This document shows, one piece after another, positions 9,401-20,480 of a stretch of DNA of 64,000 nucleotides. This stretch comes from Acanthosepion esculentum (lineage: Eukaryota > Mollusca > Cephalopoda > Sepiida > Sepiidae): positions 79,989,349-80,053,348 of the forward strand of contig OZ038510.1 in the NCBI GenBank assembly GCA_964036315.1, given 5' to 3'. The notes under the pieces were generated by a model. The model had not been told where the DNA came from. It made no database searches and saw only the letters and a list, made by a program, of their open reading frames with translations. A program made the translations under genes and the position numbers. The first letter of the stretch is position 1, and the number at the start of each line of letters is the position of its first letter.

Positions 9401-9540
9401 CGTAGCTTGCTTGGAGACCTTTAGTACTTTACGACAAACCAATCTTGAGTGACTATTAAACTGACCCTATAAAATTTTGCGTCGTAGTGGTGGTGATTAC
9501 TGTGGCTGTGGACCTCCAATACTGCAAAAAGAAGATGCAA

Positions 9541-9561
9541 CAACAATAATAATAATAATGA

Positions 9562-9620
<59 letters not shown>

Positions 9621-9636
9621 TAATAATAATAATGGT
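9541..9636. repeat. (AAT)n microsatellite
   Basis: About 95 bp of near-perfect AAT/ATA triplets. It sits at the edge of the SINE-A copy, as such tracts often do. Confidence 0.95.
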
Positions 9637-9641
9637 AGTCA

Positions 9642-10095
9642 AATATCAGTCAGTCAATTAAGTGCCATACGGGATACACGCCTGGGCGATCATGTCTCTT
9701 TCGACTCATGACTGACCCGGCAGAAGATGTTCTCGATGTAGGCTGCCGTTTCTTTTTTCGGCAAATCGAATTTCACAATCACGAGTCCCGTAACCCACCA
9801 GGGCCTTAGGGGCACCACATCTACTGCAGCTGTAATAGATGTGGCGTGTCTTGGGCAAGATAGCCTGACGGAGCTCGAACCTCTCCTGGTTGGTTTGAAT
9901 TCAGAGTTTTTCTTCTCCTAGACTAGTCGCCAACCAAGGCCTCAGGACCAAGTCTGTCTTGCTATTTACTAATAGCTGGGGTTGGTAGAAGAGATGGGTT
10001 CATAACTTTCCCAAGGGTATTAGTACGTAAGTGAATTTAATGAACTCGACTGGAATTCGAACTCGGCTCTCCGATTCTTAAGTCCATTTACTCCA
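9642..10095 (-). repeat. tRNA-derived SINE A, minus copy
   Basis: Read on the minus strand, the head near 10090-10035 ends in GAGAGCCGAGTTCGAATTCC. This contains a good pol III box B (GAGTTCGAATTCC against GGTTCRANNCC). The body includes CCCTTGGGAAAGTTATGAAC, CCAACCCCAGCTATTAGTAA and AAGTGCCATAC-type words in reverse. Copies are at 49283-49575 (same strand) and 15945-16115 (opposite strand). The body here is longer than at 49 kb, because it carries an extra segment at 9720-9900. Confidence 0.75.
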
Positions 10096-10204
10096 CTGTT
10101 AAACTTGACAAATAAGACTAATTAGGTTTTGGAATTATTATAGTAAACATATTCGCTATTTTTATTTTATATTCGATTACTAAATTTTAGTCTATTTGAG
10201 CATT

Positions 10205-10755
10205 TGTAACGGATTGCGTGCTTTCTTTATTTTATTTTACATTATTTTCCATTTTTATATTCCATTATTTTATTTTAGATTATTTTAAATTATTTTATAT
10301 TACATAATTTTATTTTACATTATTTTATTTTACATCATTTTATTTTACATAATTTTAAATTATTTTATCTTACACTATTTTACATTATTTTGATTTACAT
10401 TATTTTATTTTGATTTAAATGATTTTATTTTACATTATTTTATTTTGCATTATTTTATTTTACATTATTTTTTATTTTAAATTATTTTATCTTACATTAT
10501 TTTATTTTACATTATTTAATTTTATTTAATTTTACATTATTTTAAATTATTTCATTTTACATTATTTAATTTAATTTTATTTTAAAATATTTTATCATAC
10601 CTTATTTTATTTTACATTATTTTTTTTTGCATTATTTTATTTTGCATTATTTTAGATTATTTATTTTTCCATTATGTTACATTATTATATTTTACATTAT
10701 TTTATTTTACATTATTTTAAATTATTTTATTTTACATTATTTTATTTTGCATTCT
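10205..10755. repeat. Degenerate TTTTATTTTACATTA tandem repeat
   Basis: About 550 bp built from TTTTATTTTACATTATTTTA-like words in a period of roughly 15 bp, with many point and length changes. It is extremely AT-rich and has no coding sense. Confidence 0.9.
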
Positions 10756-11110
10756 TTACATTATGATTAATATCCAAGTCTTTGTTAGTCTCACAACGTT
10801 TCGACCATTGAATACATTGGCTTTCTTCCGGTGTTCGTCGACCCTCGTTACCTTCAGAAAATTTCGAACAGCAATGTTCTCGTCACTCTGTATCAGTCCA
10901 AAGATTTTTATTATTAGGGAATACGGAAGCTTGTGCACAGATGGGAAAAGTGTGTGACAGTGCTGGGAGACTAGGTTGAAAAAAAAAAGTTAGCTTCTAT
11001 CTGTTTTAAAAGTCCTTATACAGAAAAATTCACCTTATTTATTGAATGACCCTCGTACTAACAAATGGTAGCGACTTCACCCAAATCCGTTTAAATTACT
11101 ACCAAAAAAT
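10756..11110. other. Unassigned spacer
   Basis: Overlapping frames of about 60 codons lie on both strands near 10760-10957. Neither looks like a known protein. No repeat was recognised. Confidence 0.4.
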
Positions 11111-11114
11111 CAAA

Positions 11115-11250
11115 ATAAAAGAACTGCCATGACATTAATCTATAAAATATCCTACAAATTCTTAAAGAAATCAAACTGTATTCCAAAATTTAACTTCAAC
11201 AAAATTACAACATAAAACACACACATATCACCGCCTGTAGTAATTATGTT
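11115..11250 (+). repeat. Dispersed repeat R2, copy 1
   Basis: It carries AAATTCTTAAAGAAATCAAA then CTGTATTCCAAAAT, ACTTCAACAAAATTACAACA and TAAAACACACACATATCAC. The same chain occurs at 12165-12305 and 15815-15930, so the 164-bp satellite is bracketed by copies of this repeat. Confidence 0.8.
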
Positions 11251-11264
11251 CACATAAATTTTTA

Positions 11265-11520
11265 TTTTAAGACATTTCTATGTTTATACATTCTTTTTAG
11301 AGATACAAATATTTAAGTAAATGCTCTGTTTATAATAAACAGTATTAAACAACATTTACCGGCCTGAATGTCGGAAGACGAATATTTTCGATGAAAATTT
11401 CTCGGACATTAAGGCCGGTAAATGTTGTTTAATACTGTTTATTATAAAACAGAACATTTACTTAAATATTTGTATCTATAAAAAGAATGTATAAACATAA
11501 AAATGTCTTTAAAATAATTG
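11265..11520. repeat. ~250-bp near-perfect palindrome
   Basis: The left arm from TTTAAGACATTTCTATG (reading about 11265) to GCCGGCCTGAATGTC is the reverse complement of the right arm ending in AACATAAAAATGTCTTTAAA. Even the centre, ATTTTCGATGAAAAT near 11390, is self-complementary apart from a base or two, so there is virtually no loop. The right half equals the body of the tRNA-headed SINE at 11643-11860. The palindrome therefore looks like two headless copies fused head to head. Confidence 0.85.
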
Positions 11521-11642
11521 TCGGATGTGTGACGTCATTTGTTTACATTTTGAGACGCCATGAGCAGATATGAATGTACGTGAGAGAATCATGGAAGATT
11601 GTAGTTTAAAGAAAGTAAAATCGACATTGCAAACCGAACGAT

Positions 11643-11860
11643 CCTTTGTTAAGGCACGTCAGGTTATATGACGGTTCCGTATAGGATACAGGTTCGATTC
11701 CTGTCGGAGGACGAATATTTTCTATGAAAATTTCTCGGACATTCAGGCCGGTAAATGTTATAAATACTGATTATTATAAAACAGAGCATTTACTTAAATA
11801 TTTGTATCTATAAAAAGAATGTATAAACATAAAATGTCTTAAAATAATTGTCGGACTTTC
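11643..11860 (+). repeat. tRNA-derived SINE E with a recognisable tRNA-like head
   Basis: Positions 11643-11710 can fold as a tRNA-like cloverleaf. The acceptor strand CCTTTG pairs (with wobbles) to CGGAGG. An anticodon stem ATATG/CGTAT encloses the 7-base loop ACGGTTC. A perfect T arm follows, ACAGG-TTCGATT-CCTGT. The box B is GGTTCGATTCC. The D arm is poor and position 33 is C rather than T, so a working tRNA is unlikely. The body from GACGAATATTTTCTATGAAA to GTCTTAAAATAATTGTCGGA is repeated in both arms of the adjacent palindrome. Confidence 0.65.
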
Positions 11861-11870
11861 ACAATGTATA

Positions 11871-11872
<2 letters not shown>

Positions 11873-11948
<76 letters not shown>
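11873..11948. repeat. (TA)n microsatellite
   Basis: About 75 bp of pure TA directly after the SINE body. Confidence 0.95.
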
Positions 11949-11951
<3 letters not shown>

Positions 11952-12039
11952 CTGAATATCATCTATCATGTATTTAATTGTGAACGCATGCATAACATAT
12001 CTCATATGTTTATTATTTAAAATCTCCCAAGAAAATTAA

Positions 12040-12305
12040 ATTTCGGCATTAAATGACCCATGAAGTAGTTGATATGCCGTTAAACAAACAAAACAAACAC
12101 AGTACAGAAAGTATGATCTGGAATTTGAATGAAAATAGTAATGGCACTAAACAAAACCAAACAAACAGCCAACATTAAAGAACTCATTCGTGATATTAAT
12201 CCATATAATATCTTACAAATTCTTAAAGAAATCAAACTGTATTCCAAAATAGAACTTCAACAAAACTACAACATAAAACAAACATATCACTGCCTCTAAG
12301 AGTTA
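12040..12305 (+). repeat. Repeat B 3' end followed by repeat R2, copy 2
   Basis: 12043-12100 has TTCGGCATTAAATGACCCAT and TTGATATGCCGTTAAACAAA (repeat B tail). 12165-12305 has the R2 chain. The same order, B tail then R2, recurs at 15755-15930, which suggests one composite element. Confidence 0.75.
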
Positions 12306-12313
12306 CGAGCAGA

Positions 12314-15300
12314 CAAACATGTATATGTACACAAGAGCTGAGTATCATTTACCATGTATTCAATTGTGAAAGCAGAATAAAATATAATGTTTTTATTACT
12401 TCAAAGCTTTTAGCCCCACATAAACACAAATAGAAATTCTATGTAAGAAGAATTACATTTTATTTACAAAAGCAAAAAGCAAACATGTATATGCACAAAA
12501 GCTGAGTATCATTTACCATGTATTCAATTGTGAAAGCTGAATAACATATCATGTTTTTATTACTTCAAAGCGTTTAGCCCCACATAAGCACAAATAGAAA
12601 TTCCATGTAAGAAGAATTACATTTTATTTACAAAAGCAAAAAGCAAACATGTATATGTACAAAAGCTGAGTATCATTTACCATGTATTCAATTGTGAAAG
12701 CAGAATAACATATCATGTTTTTATTACTTCAAAGCGTTTAGCCCCACATAAGCACAAATAGAAATTCCATGTAAGAAGAATTACATTTTATTTACAAAAG
12801 CAAAAAGCAAACATGTATATGTACAAAAGCTGAGTATCATTTACCATGTATTCAATTGTGAAAGCAGAATAACATATCATGTTTTTATTACTTCAAAGCG
12901 TTTAGCCCCACATAAGCACAAATAGAAATTCCATGTAAGAAGAATTACATTTTATTTACAAAAGCAAAAAGCAAACATGAATATGTACAAAAGCTGAGTA
13001 TCATTTACCATGTATTCAATTGTGAAAGCAGAATAACATATCATGTTTTTATTACTTCAAAGCGTTTAGCCCCACATAAGCACAAATAGAAATTCCATGT
13101 AAGAAGAATTACATTTTATTTACAAAAGCAAAAAGCAAACATGAATATGTACAAAAGCTGAGTATCATTTACCATGTATTCAATTGTGAAAGCAGAATAA
13201 CATATCATGTTTTTATTACTTCAAAGCGTTTAGCCCCACATAAGCACAAATAGAAATTCCATGTAAGAAGAATTACATTTTATTTACAAAAGCAAAAAGC
13301 AAACATGTATATGCACAAAAGCTGAGTATCATTTACCATGTATTCAATTGTGAAAGCAGAATAACATATCATGTTTTTATTACTTCAAAGCGTTTAGCCC
13401 CACATAAGCACAAATAGAAATTCCATGTAAGAAGAATTACATTTTATTTACAAAAGCAAAAAGCAAAGATGAATATGTACAAAAGCTGAGTATCATTTAC
13501 CATGTATTCAATTGTGAAAGCAGAATAACATATCATGTTTTTATTACTTCAAAGCGTTTAGCCCCACATAAGCACAAATAGAAATTCCATGTAAGAAGAA
13601 TTACATTTTATTTACAAAAGCTAAAAGCAAACATGTATATGCACAAAAGCTGAGTATCATTTACCATGTATTCAATTGTGAAAGCAGAATAACATATCAT
13701 GTTTTTATTACTTCAAAGCGTTTAGCCCCACATAAGCACAAATAGAAATTCCATGTAAGAAGAATTACATTTTATTTACAAAAGCAAAAAGCAAACATGT
13801 ATATGTACAAAAGCTGAGTATCATTTACCATGTATTCAATTGTGAAAGCAGAATAACATACCATGTTTTTATTACTTCAAAGCGTTTAGCCCCACATAAG
13901 CACAAATAGAAATTCCATGTAAGAAGAATTACATTTTATTTAAACAGCAAAAAGCAAACATGTATATGTACAAAAGCTGAGTATCATTTACCATGTATTC
14001 AATTGTGAAAGCAGAATAACATACCATGTTTTTATTACTTCAAAGCGTTTAGCCCCACATAAGCACAAATAGAAATTCCATGTAAGAAGAATTACATTTT
14101 ATTTACAAAAGCAAAAAGCAAACATGAATATGTACAAAAGCTGAGTATCATTTACCATGTATTCAATTGTGAAAGCAGAATAACATATCATGTTTTTATT
14201 ACTTCAAAGCTTTTAGCCCCACATAAGCACAAATAGAAATTCCATGTAAGAAGAATTACATTTTATTTACAAAAGCAAAAAGCAAACATGTATATGCACA
14301 AAAGCTGAGTATCATTTACCATGTATTCAATTGTGAAAGCAGAATAACATATCATGTTTTTATTACTTCAAAGCGTTTAGCCCCACATAAGCACAAATAG
14401 AAATTCCATGTAAGAAGAATTACATTTTATTTACAAAAGCAAAAAGCAAACATGAATATGTACAAAAGCTGAGTATCATTTACCATGTATTCAATTGTGA
14501 AAGCAGAATAACATATCATGTTTTTATTACTTCAAAGCGTTTAGCCCCACATAAGCACAAATAGAAATTCCATGTAAGAAGAATTACATTTTATTTACAA
14601 AAGCAAAAAGCAAACATGTATATGCACAAAAGCTGAGTATCATTTACCATGTATTCAATTGTGAAAGCAGAATAACATATCATGTTTTTATTACTTCAAA
14701 GCGTTTAGCCCCACATAAGCACAAATAGAAATTCCATGTAAGAAGAATTACATTTTATTTACAAAAGCAAAAAGCAAACATGTATATGTACAAAAGCTGA
14801 GTATCATTTACCATGTATTCAATTGTGAAAGCAGAATAACATATCATGTTTTTATTACTTCAAAGCGTTTAGCCCCACATAACCACAAATAGAAATTCCA
14901 TGTAAGAAGAATTACATTTTATTTACAAAAGCAAAAAGCAAACATGTATATGCACAAAAGCTGAGTATCATTTACCATGTATTCAATTGTGAAAGCAGAA
15001 TAACATATCATGTTTTTATTACTTCAAAGCGTTTAGCCCCACATAAGCACAAATAGAAATTCCATGTAAGAAGAATTACATTTTATTTACAAAAGCAAAA
15101 AGCAAACATGTATATGTACAAAAGCTGAGTATCATTTACCATGTATTCAATTGTGAAAGCAGAATAACATATCATGTTTTTATTACTTCAAAGCGTTTAG
15201 CCCCACATAAGCACAAATAGAAATTCCATGTAAGAAGAATTACATTTTATTTACAAAAGCAAAAAGCAAACATGTATATGTACAAAAGCTGAGTATCATT

Positions 15301-15424
15301 TACCATGTATTCAATTGTGAAAGCAGAATAACATATCATGTTTTTATTACTTCAAAGCGTTTAGCCCCACATAAGCACAAATAGAAATTCCATGTAAGAA
15401 GAATTACATTTTATTTACAAAATC
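12314..15424. repeat. 164-bp satellite, about 19 copies
   Basis: The unit starts CAAACATGTATATGTACAAA and includes GCTGAGTATCATTTACCATG, TTTAGCCCCACATAAGCACA and TACATTTTATTTACAAAAGC. Successive starts at 12480, 12644, 12808 and 12972 give a 164-bp period. Units are very alike. They differ mainly at the GTATATGCAC / GTATATGTAC / GAATATGTAC site and at a GCG/GCT base after TTCAAA. The first unit (12314) is the most diverged, as expected at an array edge. No open frame of note exists and I see no pol III boxes. Confidence 0.97.
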
Positions 15425-15539
15425 AAAATGTAGAAAATACAAATCCTGACTAATGGCTACACAGCTGCTGGTGTCTATCTATCAACTTGTTATGTCGACT
15501 TCCAAACCTTGGTTAACCTTCAAGCGTAAGTCTCCTATC

Positions 15540-15930
15540 TTTACAATCTGCTTGTCTTGGTTATGACGTTAAACTACTTCCGGCAGTAAGGCCTCCGATC
15601 GGGAGATTGGAGATGTTGAAGAACGTGCAATCACCTCTTAATTGCTGTCTTTACATTAAAATTACATTACAACACATATTATGATCGACAAATTATATAT
15701 CCAAAAAAACATACCTTTACTCTGAAAGTATAAAATTATGTCCAAAATATTTAGATTTCGGCATTGAACAACCCATGGAGCTTGATATGTTGCCAAGCAA
15801 TATCAAGCAAGCAAACAACCAAAGAACTCTTTCATGGCATTAGTCCAAATAATATCCTACGATTTCTTAAATCAAACTGTATTCCAAAATATAACTTCAA
15901 CAAAACTACAATATAAAACACACATATCCA
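15540..15930 (+). repeat. Repeat B (near full) followed by R2, copy 3
   Basis: It has TTGGTTATGACGTTAAACTA, CAGTAAGGCCTCCGATCGGG and CACCTCTTAATTGC (15555-15645). The TTTCGGCATTGAACAACCCA tail is near 15757 and the R2 chain lies at 15815-15930. It mirrors the arrangement on the other side of the satellite. Confidence 0.75.
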
Positions 15931-15944
15931 TCATTTCCCCATTC

Positions 15945-16115
15945 AGCTACGGGTTGAATAGCTGGACAGATTGCGTTCTATAGCCTTAGTTAGCAACCAG
16001 TCTATCGCAGAAGGAAATGGTAACCTACTGCGGGAAAACCATCTTCTACCTAGTCAGTCTTGGACCGAAAGAGACATAATCGCTGAAGCGTGTATCACGT
16101 ATGGCATTTAATTGA
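15945..16115 (+). repeat. SINE A, plus-strand 3' part
   Basis: It matches the reverse complement of 9645-9960: AACCAGTCTATCG, GACCGAAAGAGACATAATCG, GTGTATCACGTATGGCATTT and AATTGATC. The tRNA-like head is missing. Confidence 0.7.
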
Positions 16116-16244
16116 TCCTATTGCTACAGAGGTCTGCGTCGTTTGGCGCTGCAAATATTCTGTGAAAGGTTCTATCAGCTTCAGGTCGTACGATTTGATG
16201 AAGAACACCTATAATGCAAGATGTTCCGGTGAAAACGAAAAGCG

Positions 16245-16245
<1 letters not shown>

Positions 16246-16301
<56 letters not shown>

Positions 16302-16304
16302 GTG
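16246..16304. repeat. (AAT)n microsatellite
   Basis: About 55 bp of AAT triplets. The polyasparagine and polytyrosine frames through it are artefacts. Confidence 0.95.
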
Positions 16305-16319
16305 AATAAATAAAAATGA

Positions 16320-16985
16320 CGGTTCAGTATCGGACATTGTACTTTCGCAAGAGCCGAAGGCATTGAGGGTAGTTCCATTATAACGAAGAACATTAACACT
16401 TGCTTTCGTGGCCAGACATGCTTGCTTGACACACTAACGGCACAAAATGAACGCCGCTTGATGATTGCCAATAGTTGGATGCATACGGATAACGCAAAAC
16501 CAAAAGGGAAAGGGTGATCAAGATGGAGGAAGTTGGAGTGTTTAGGTTGAGAGTGGGGAAAGATCATTTGGAATTGGTCGTTGCTGGCAAGGCAAGATAA
16601 GGATGACTTTTAGGGTTCATTAATTCGCATGTGGTAAGAGGAGGTGGGTATGAAAAGTGTTCGTCGCTGACTGGAGGAAAAAAAAAGAGGAAAGAAAGAA
16701 AGAAAGAACGGGAGGGTGGGGCAAAAAAAGAAGAAAAAAAGGCCGATCGGCGAATGAAGGAAGAACGGTGAAAAATGAGGTTGCGAAGAAAGGGAAAGAC
16801 TTTCTTTTTCTTTGGTGGCGGGGTGAGCAGGGGTTTTCACCCTTCAACCGTCTGAGACTGTCTGTAATGGCAACTTTAAATGAATGGTTGACAAAGCGAA
16901 TTGGTTTTCATGGTGAGGTTGGACGACAAACAACTTGACTAAAGATTAATGATTGGTGAAGGGAAAACATCAAGGCCAGATTCAA
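16320..16985. other. Unassigned segment with polypurine patch
   Basis: 16674-16745 is almost all purine (GAAAGAAAGAAAGAA type). Frames of 75-128 codons in this region are low complexity or shadows, and I could not recognise any product. Confidence 0.4.
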
Positions 16986-16997
16986 TTTGGCCCAAAG

Positions 16998-16998
<1 letters not shown>

Positions 16999-17052
<54 letters not shown>

Positions 17053-17135
17053 TTATATATATATTTATTTATATATATATATATATTTATATATATGAAG
17101 AAATATAATCTATCTATATATATATATATATATAT
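16999..17135. repeat. (CA)n-(TA)n-(TTTA)n compound microsatellite
   Basis: About 38 bp of CA run into TA broken by TTTA interruptions, then GAAGAAATATAATC and more TA. The GAAGAAATATA word is also the outer edge of the P1 elements. Confidence 0.9.
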
Positions 17136-17139
17136 ATTT

Positions 17140-17330
17140 GTTTCACCTTTTGAAAGTGATGTCTGATGATCCAGAATATCTTAACAGGTGTCTGGTGAAA
17201 TAAAATATTACATGGAGCCTTAAAGTGATTTGTTTTTCTTTAAATTATTAGCTCTGTATTTACATTGAGCTCTCAGGCTTTCAACCTATTTGGGACTACA
17301 CATACGGATTACCAAGTTTTTCGTAACTTA
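17140..17330. other. Unassigned spacer between microsatellites
   Basis: Unique-looking, with no recognised gene or repeat. Confidence 0.4.
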
Positions 17331-17331
17331 A

Positions 17332-17377
<46 letters not shown>

Positions 17378-17386
17378 ATAGGGTGA
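17331..17386. repeat. (TATC)n microsatellite
   Basis: About 13 TATC units run up to the TA that flanks the next transposon. Confidence 0.95.
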
Positions 17387-17388
17387 CC

Positions 17389-17746
17389 CCAAAAAACGGG
17401 AATTTTTGAAGTGCGTATTGCCAGACATGAGCAAGTGGCAACACTGCAAGACAGTGACCTTGAGCAAGTAAACATTTCGCCATTTTAGTAACGAGAATGA
17501 AATTCACAATATCCCAGCTGAGATGTTGCAGCAGTCAATGAGGAATCTCAACAGCAGATTGCAAGAATGCATTCGTACAGGAGTACGCCATCTACAGGAC
17601 ATCATTTTTAAAAAATGAAAATTCCATCATTGTTTCTTAAATGGCATGTTTTAAGGTTTCAGTTACTATGAATTAAATATTTTTCTTCCATCACTCTTGG
17701 TTTTATTGGATTGTTAAAAAGTTCCGTTTTTTTTGGGTGACCCTAT
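17389..17746 (+). mobile_element. Internally deleted Tc1/mariner-type element (MITE) keeping the transposase C-terminus
   Basis: The left end TATAGGGTGACCCCAAAAAA and the right end TTTTTTTTGGGTGACCCTAT are inverted repeats next to TA, the superfamily target. The whole element is about 358 bp, far below a full 1.3 kb. Near 17532-17620 the plus strand reads LQQSMRNLNSRLQECIRTGV then RHLQDIIFKK and a TGA stop. This is recognisable as the very C-terminus of a DDE transposase of this superfamily. A short MKFTIS frame at 17497 could be the original start, so the central coding region was lost. It cannot move without an enzyme in trans. Confidence 0.8.
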
Positions 17747-17759
17747 ATATGCACACACG

Positions 17760-17839
<80 letters not shown>

Positions 17840-17852
17840 CGCGCAAATAAAC

Positions 17853-17909
<57 letters not shown>

Positions 17910-18092
17910 TGTGTGTGTGTGCGTTTTTATGCACGTTTATAATTTTAATTTCAGTGTTTGGTTTATTTCCATAAAAGTAAAATAAACAGTGATTAAGATA
18001 TTTGACTGAGAATTCAACAACAAATGTGTTTTTGATGAAACAAAAGAAAATTAGTTTTCTAATACGCACATATAACAAATTAGATTTTACTC

Positions 18093-18139
<47 letters not shown>

Positions 18140-18140
18140 T
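17760..18140. repeat. Cluster of (TA)n/(CA)n/(TG)n tracts with short unique spacers
   Basis: TA tracts lie at about 17763-17832, 17859-17906 and 18096-18138, with CA or TG pieces between. Frames of 69-111 codons read through them are Tyr/Ile strings without meaning. Confidence 0.95.
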
Positions 18141-18434
18141 CAAAAATAACAACATACCAGGAAAATCCAAATTACAACGAAGTAGGAGTTCAAATGTCTT
18201 TTAAGCCTTAATAATAAAAAAGAAAAATTCAGCACTCAATAATATTAACTACGAACACGGTCACAATGTGCTGACTGTGTTCGGAAAATAAAACATTCCT
18301 ATAACTCTAGAAACATACACATAACACATACACCCAATTAAAAAACAAAAAGAAAATCATCCTTGATCCTGTGTTCAGAAAACACTTGTACGAACCCAAG
18401 AAAAAGCTTAATCGCAGTAGCTTGTCTGTCGTCT

Positions 18435-18437
<3 letters not shown>
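18141..18437. other. Unassigned AT-rich spacer
   Basis: I found nothing recognisable. A (TA)n tract of about 38 bp ends the stretch at 18438-18476. Confidence 0.4.
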
Positions 18438-18477
<40 letters not shown>

Positions 18478-18480
<3 letters not shown>

Positions 18481-18690
18481 TGAACATTGACGTCAACCTT
18501 CAGAGGGGACAGGCTGGTTCATGCTACACGCAATTGTCAGGCCGCCTGAAAATTGCGTCTAGCATGAAACAGCCTGTCGCCTCTGAGTGTTGACTTCAAT
18601 GTTCACTTTTACATTTTTAATTTACATATGTTCTATCTCTGATATTGAGCACTTTATCCCATAAATATAGCACACCTTAAACTATATTTC

Positions 18691-18700
<10 letters not shown>
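18478..18700. mobile_element. Palindromic foldback element P1, copy A
   Basis: 18478-18605 is an inverted repeat. It opens AAAAGTGAACATTGACGTCA and closes TGACTTCAATGTTCACTTTT. The middle, CAATTGTCAGGC/CGCCTGAAAATTG near 18543, is almost loop-free. The right outer part (18615-18700) has CTCTGATATTGAGCACTTTA and TCCCATAAATATAGCACACC and ends TATTTCTTCATATATA in a TA tract. The same outer part appears inverted on the left of copy B. Confidence 0.85.
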
Positions 18701-18729
<29 letters not shown>

Positions 18730-18799
18730 AACGATAAAAATTATTAGAAAAATCAATTAAAATCTTCAGACACACTGGGTTGTAGACATATACATACAT

Positions 18800-18855
<56 letters not shown>

Positions 18856-18900
18856 GTATGTATGTGTGTATGTGTGTTTTATTCCATAAATATTCCTTAA

Positions 18901-18962
<62 letters not shown>
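18701..18962. repeat. (TA)n/(TATG)n microsatellites
   Basis: TA-rich tracts occur at 18697-18727, 18798-18855 and 18904-18963, with a short TG patch near 18860-18880. No gene is seen. Confidence 0.9.
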
Positions 18963-19310
<348 letters not shown>

Positions 19311-19640
19311 ATAGAGGTCTCCATGTGTATTTAAATGAGACCTAATTGTGTTATGGTTTGGGAGATGTAACGTGGGTTTTTTTTGTTATGTATATATCCG
19401 ATATAATGATGAATTTTGAGGTGATCAGGAACATAGTTCCATAAGGAAAATTATATTGGTCATCTGTAATTTGATATCTTCCAGATGAGTTATTATTATT
19501 GACGATGAGGATAGCAGTTTTTAATTTTTTATAGTAGATAATTTAATTTTCTCGTTTTGGTCGACTGGAGTTGAATATATTATATACCGATTTTAATATA
19601 GAAGTGATACCCCACAATATACTTTCCAGTTTTTCTTCTA
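19311..19640. other. Unassigned AT-rich spacer
   Basis: I recognised no gene or repeat here. It ends at the 3' tip of a LINE fragment. Confidence 0.4.
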
Positions 19641-19649
19641 TTATTTTTT

Positions 19650-20050
19650 AAATCGCTATCACCCCAGATACAGCAGTAATGCCACTAAAACTCAAGTGGT
19701 TATAACGTGTGAAAAAAAAAATTAGAAACGGAAACATTAATGACGGACAGAAAGAGAAGAGAGTAATCAAGAGGAGAGGAGATAGCGATTGACATTGCAT
19801 TTAAATTTTAAAAGTTGGCTGGAAAGCATGGAACCGGAAGGGAGTTCTACAAGCGAGAAGTCTGAGAAAAGAAACCGCTAGCATAGAACTTACAACTACA
19901 TCGATCCAGCTCAACTGGTAAATTGGTGAGATCTCGATGTCAGTCAAATACTGCGCTTAAATGTTTTAAAAAATGTCTAGGTACCATGGCTAAGAGCTCC
20001 ACCCAAACAATTTTTTTTATCGGTATTACTCCATGAAAGGCAGTGCAACT
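19650..20050 (-). pseudogene. LINE family X, 3' end, copy 1
   Basis: On the minus strand this is a decayed copy of the C-terminus and 3' UTR also seen at 20063-20480 and 43708-44380. Shared plus-strand words are GCGATTGACATTGCATTTAA, AAAGTTGGCTGGAA, GGAAGGGAGTTCTACAAGCG and CTAGGTACCATGGCTAAGAG. The 3' tip, ATCACCCCAGATACAGCAGT, corresponds to the ATCACCCCAAGCAAGGCTGG tip at 37967. No intact frame remains. Confidence 0.75.
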
Positions 20051-20062
20051 ACTAAAAAACGC

Positions 20063-20480
20063 AAGGGGGGGGGGGTTCAGGGTGCGGAGGAATTAGGAAG
20101 AGAAACATGAGCGGGAAGGGGAAATAGTAATCAGGGGGAGAGTATATAGCGATTGACATTGCATTTAAATTTTTGCATATTAAAGTTGGCTGGAATGCAT
20201 AGAGCCGGAAGGGAGTTCCACAAGCAAGAAATGCGAGAGAAGGAACTGTTAGCATAGAACTTACGGTTATATCTAGCCGACTCGACAGTAAATTGATGAG
20301 ACCCCGACGCCATTCAGATAATGCGCTTACATTCGAAGAGTCTAGGCACCATAGCGAAGAACGATATTTATTTCTGCTATGTACAGAAAATGTGGCATAA
20401 GGCCAAAATGGGGAATGGGGAGGGGGGAAAGGACGGTCTTCGTCTCTCTTAACGTTAAACTTAGCTAGCCACAAACACTG
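20063..20480 (-). pseudogene. LINE family X C-terminus, copy 2
   Basis: A minus-strand frame (20131-20313) reads SHQFTVESARYNRKFYANSS, FSRISCLWNSLPALCIPANF and KFKCNVNRYILS. This is the conserved C-terminal block of Jockey/CR1-type LINEs (HPFTVE..R....FY..SF.PR....WNSLP....N...FK..VNRY). A longer overlapping frame (20052-20522) is not the real one. A GGGGGGGG run at about 20067 separates it from copy 1. It lies in tandem with copy 1 in the same orientation. Confidence 0.8.

Noticed and set aside
12314..15424. CRISPR array
   Set aside because: The 164-bp units are contiguous and alike along their whole length, with no short repeats separated by unique spacers. The same holds for the 69- and 68-bp arrays.
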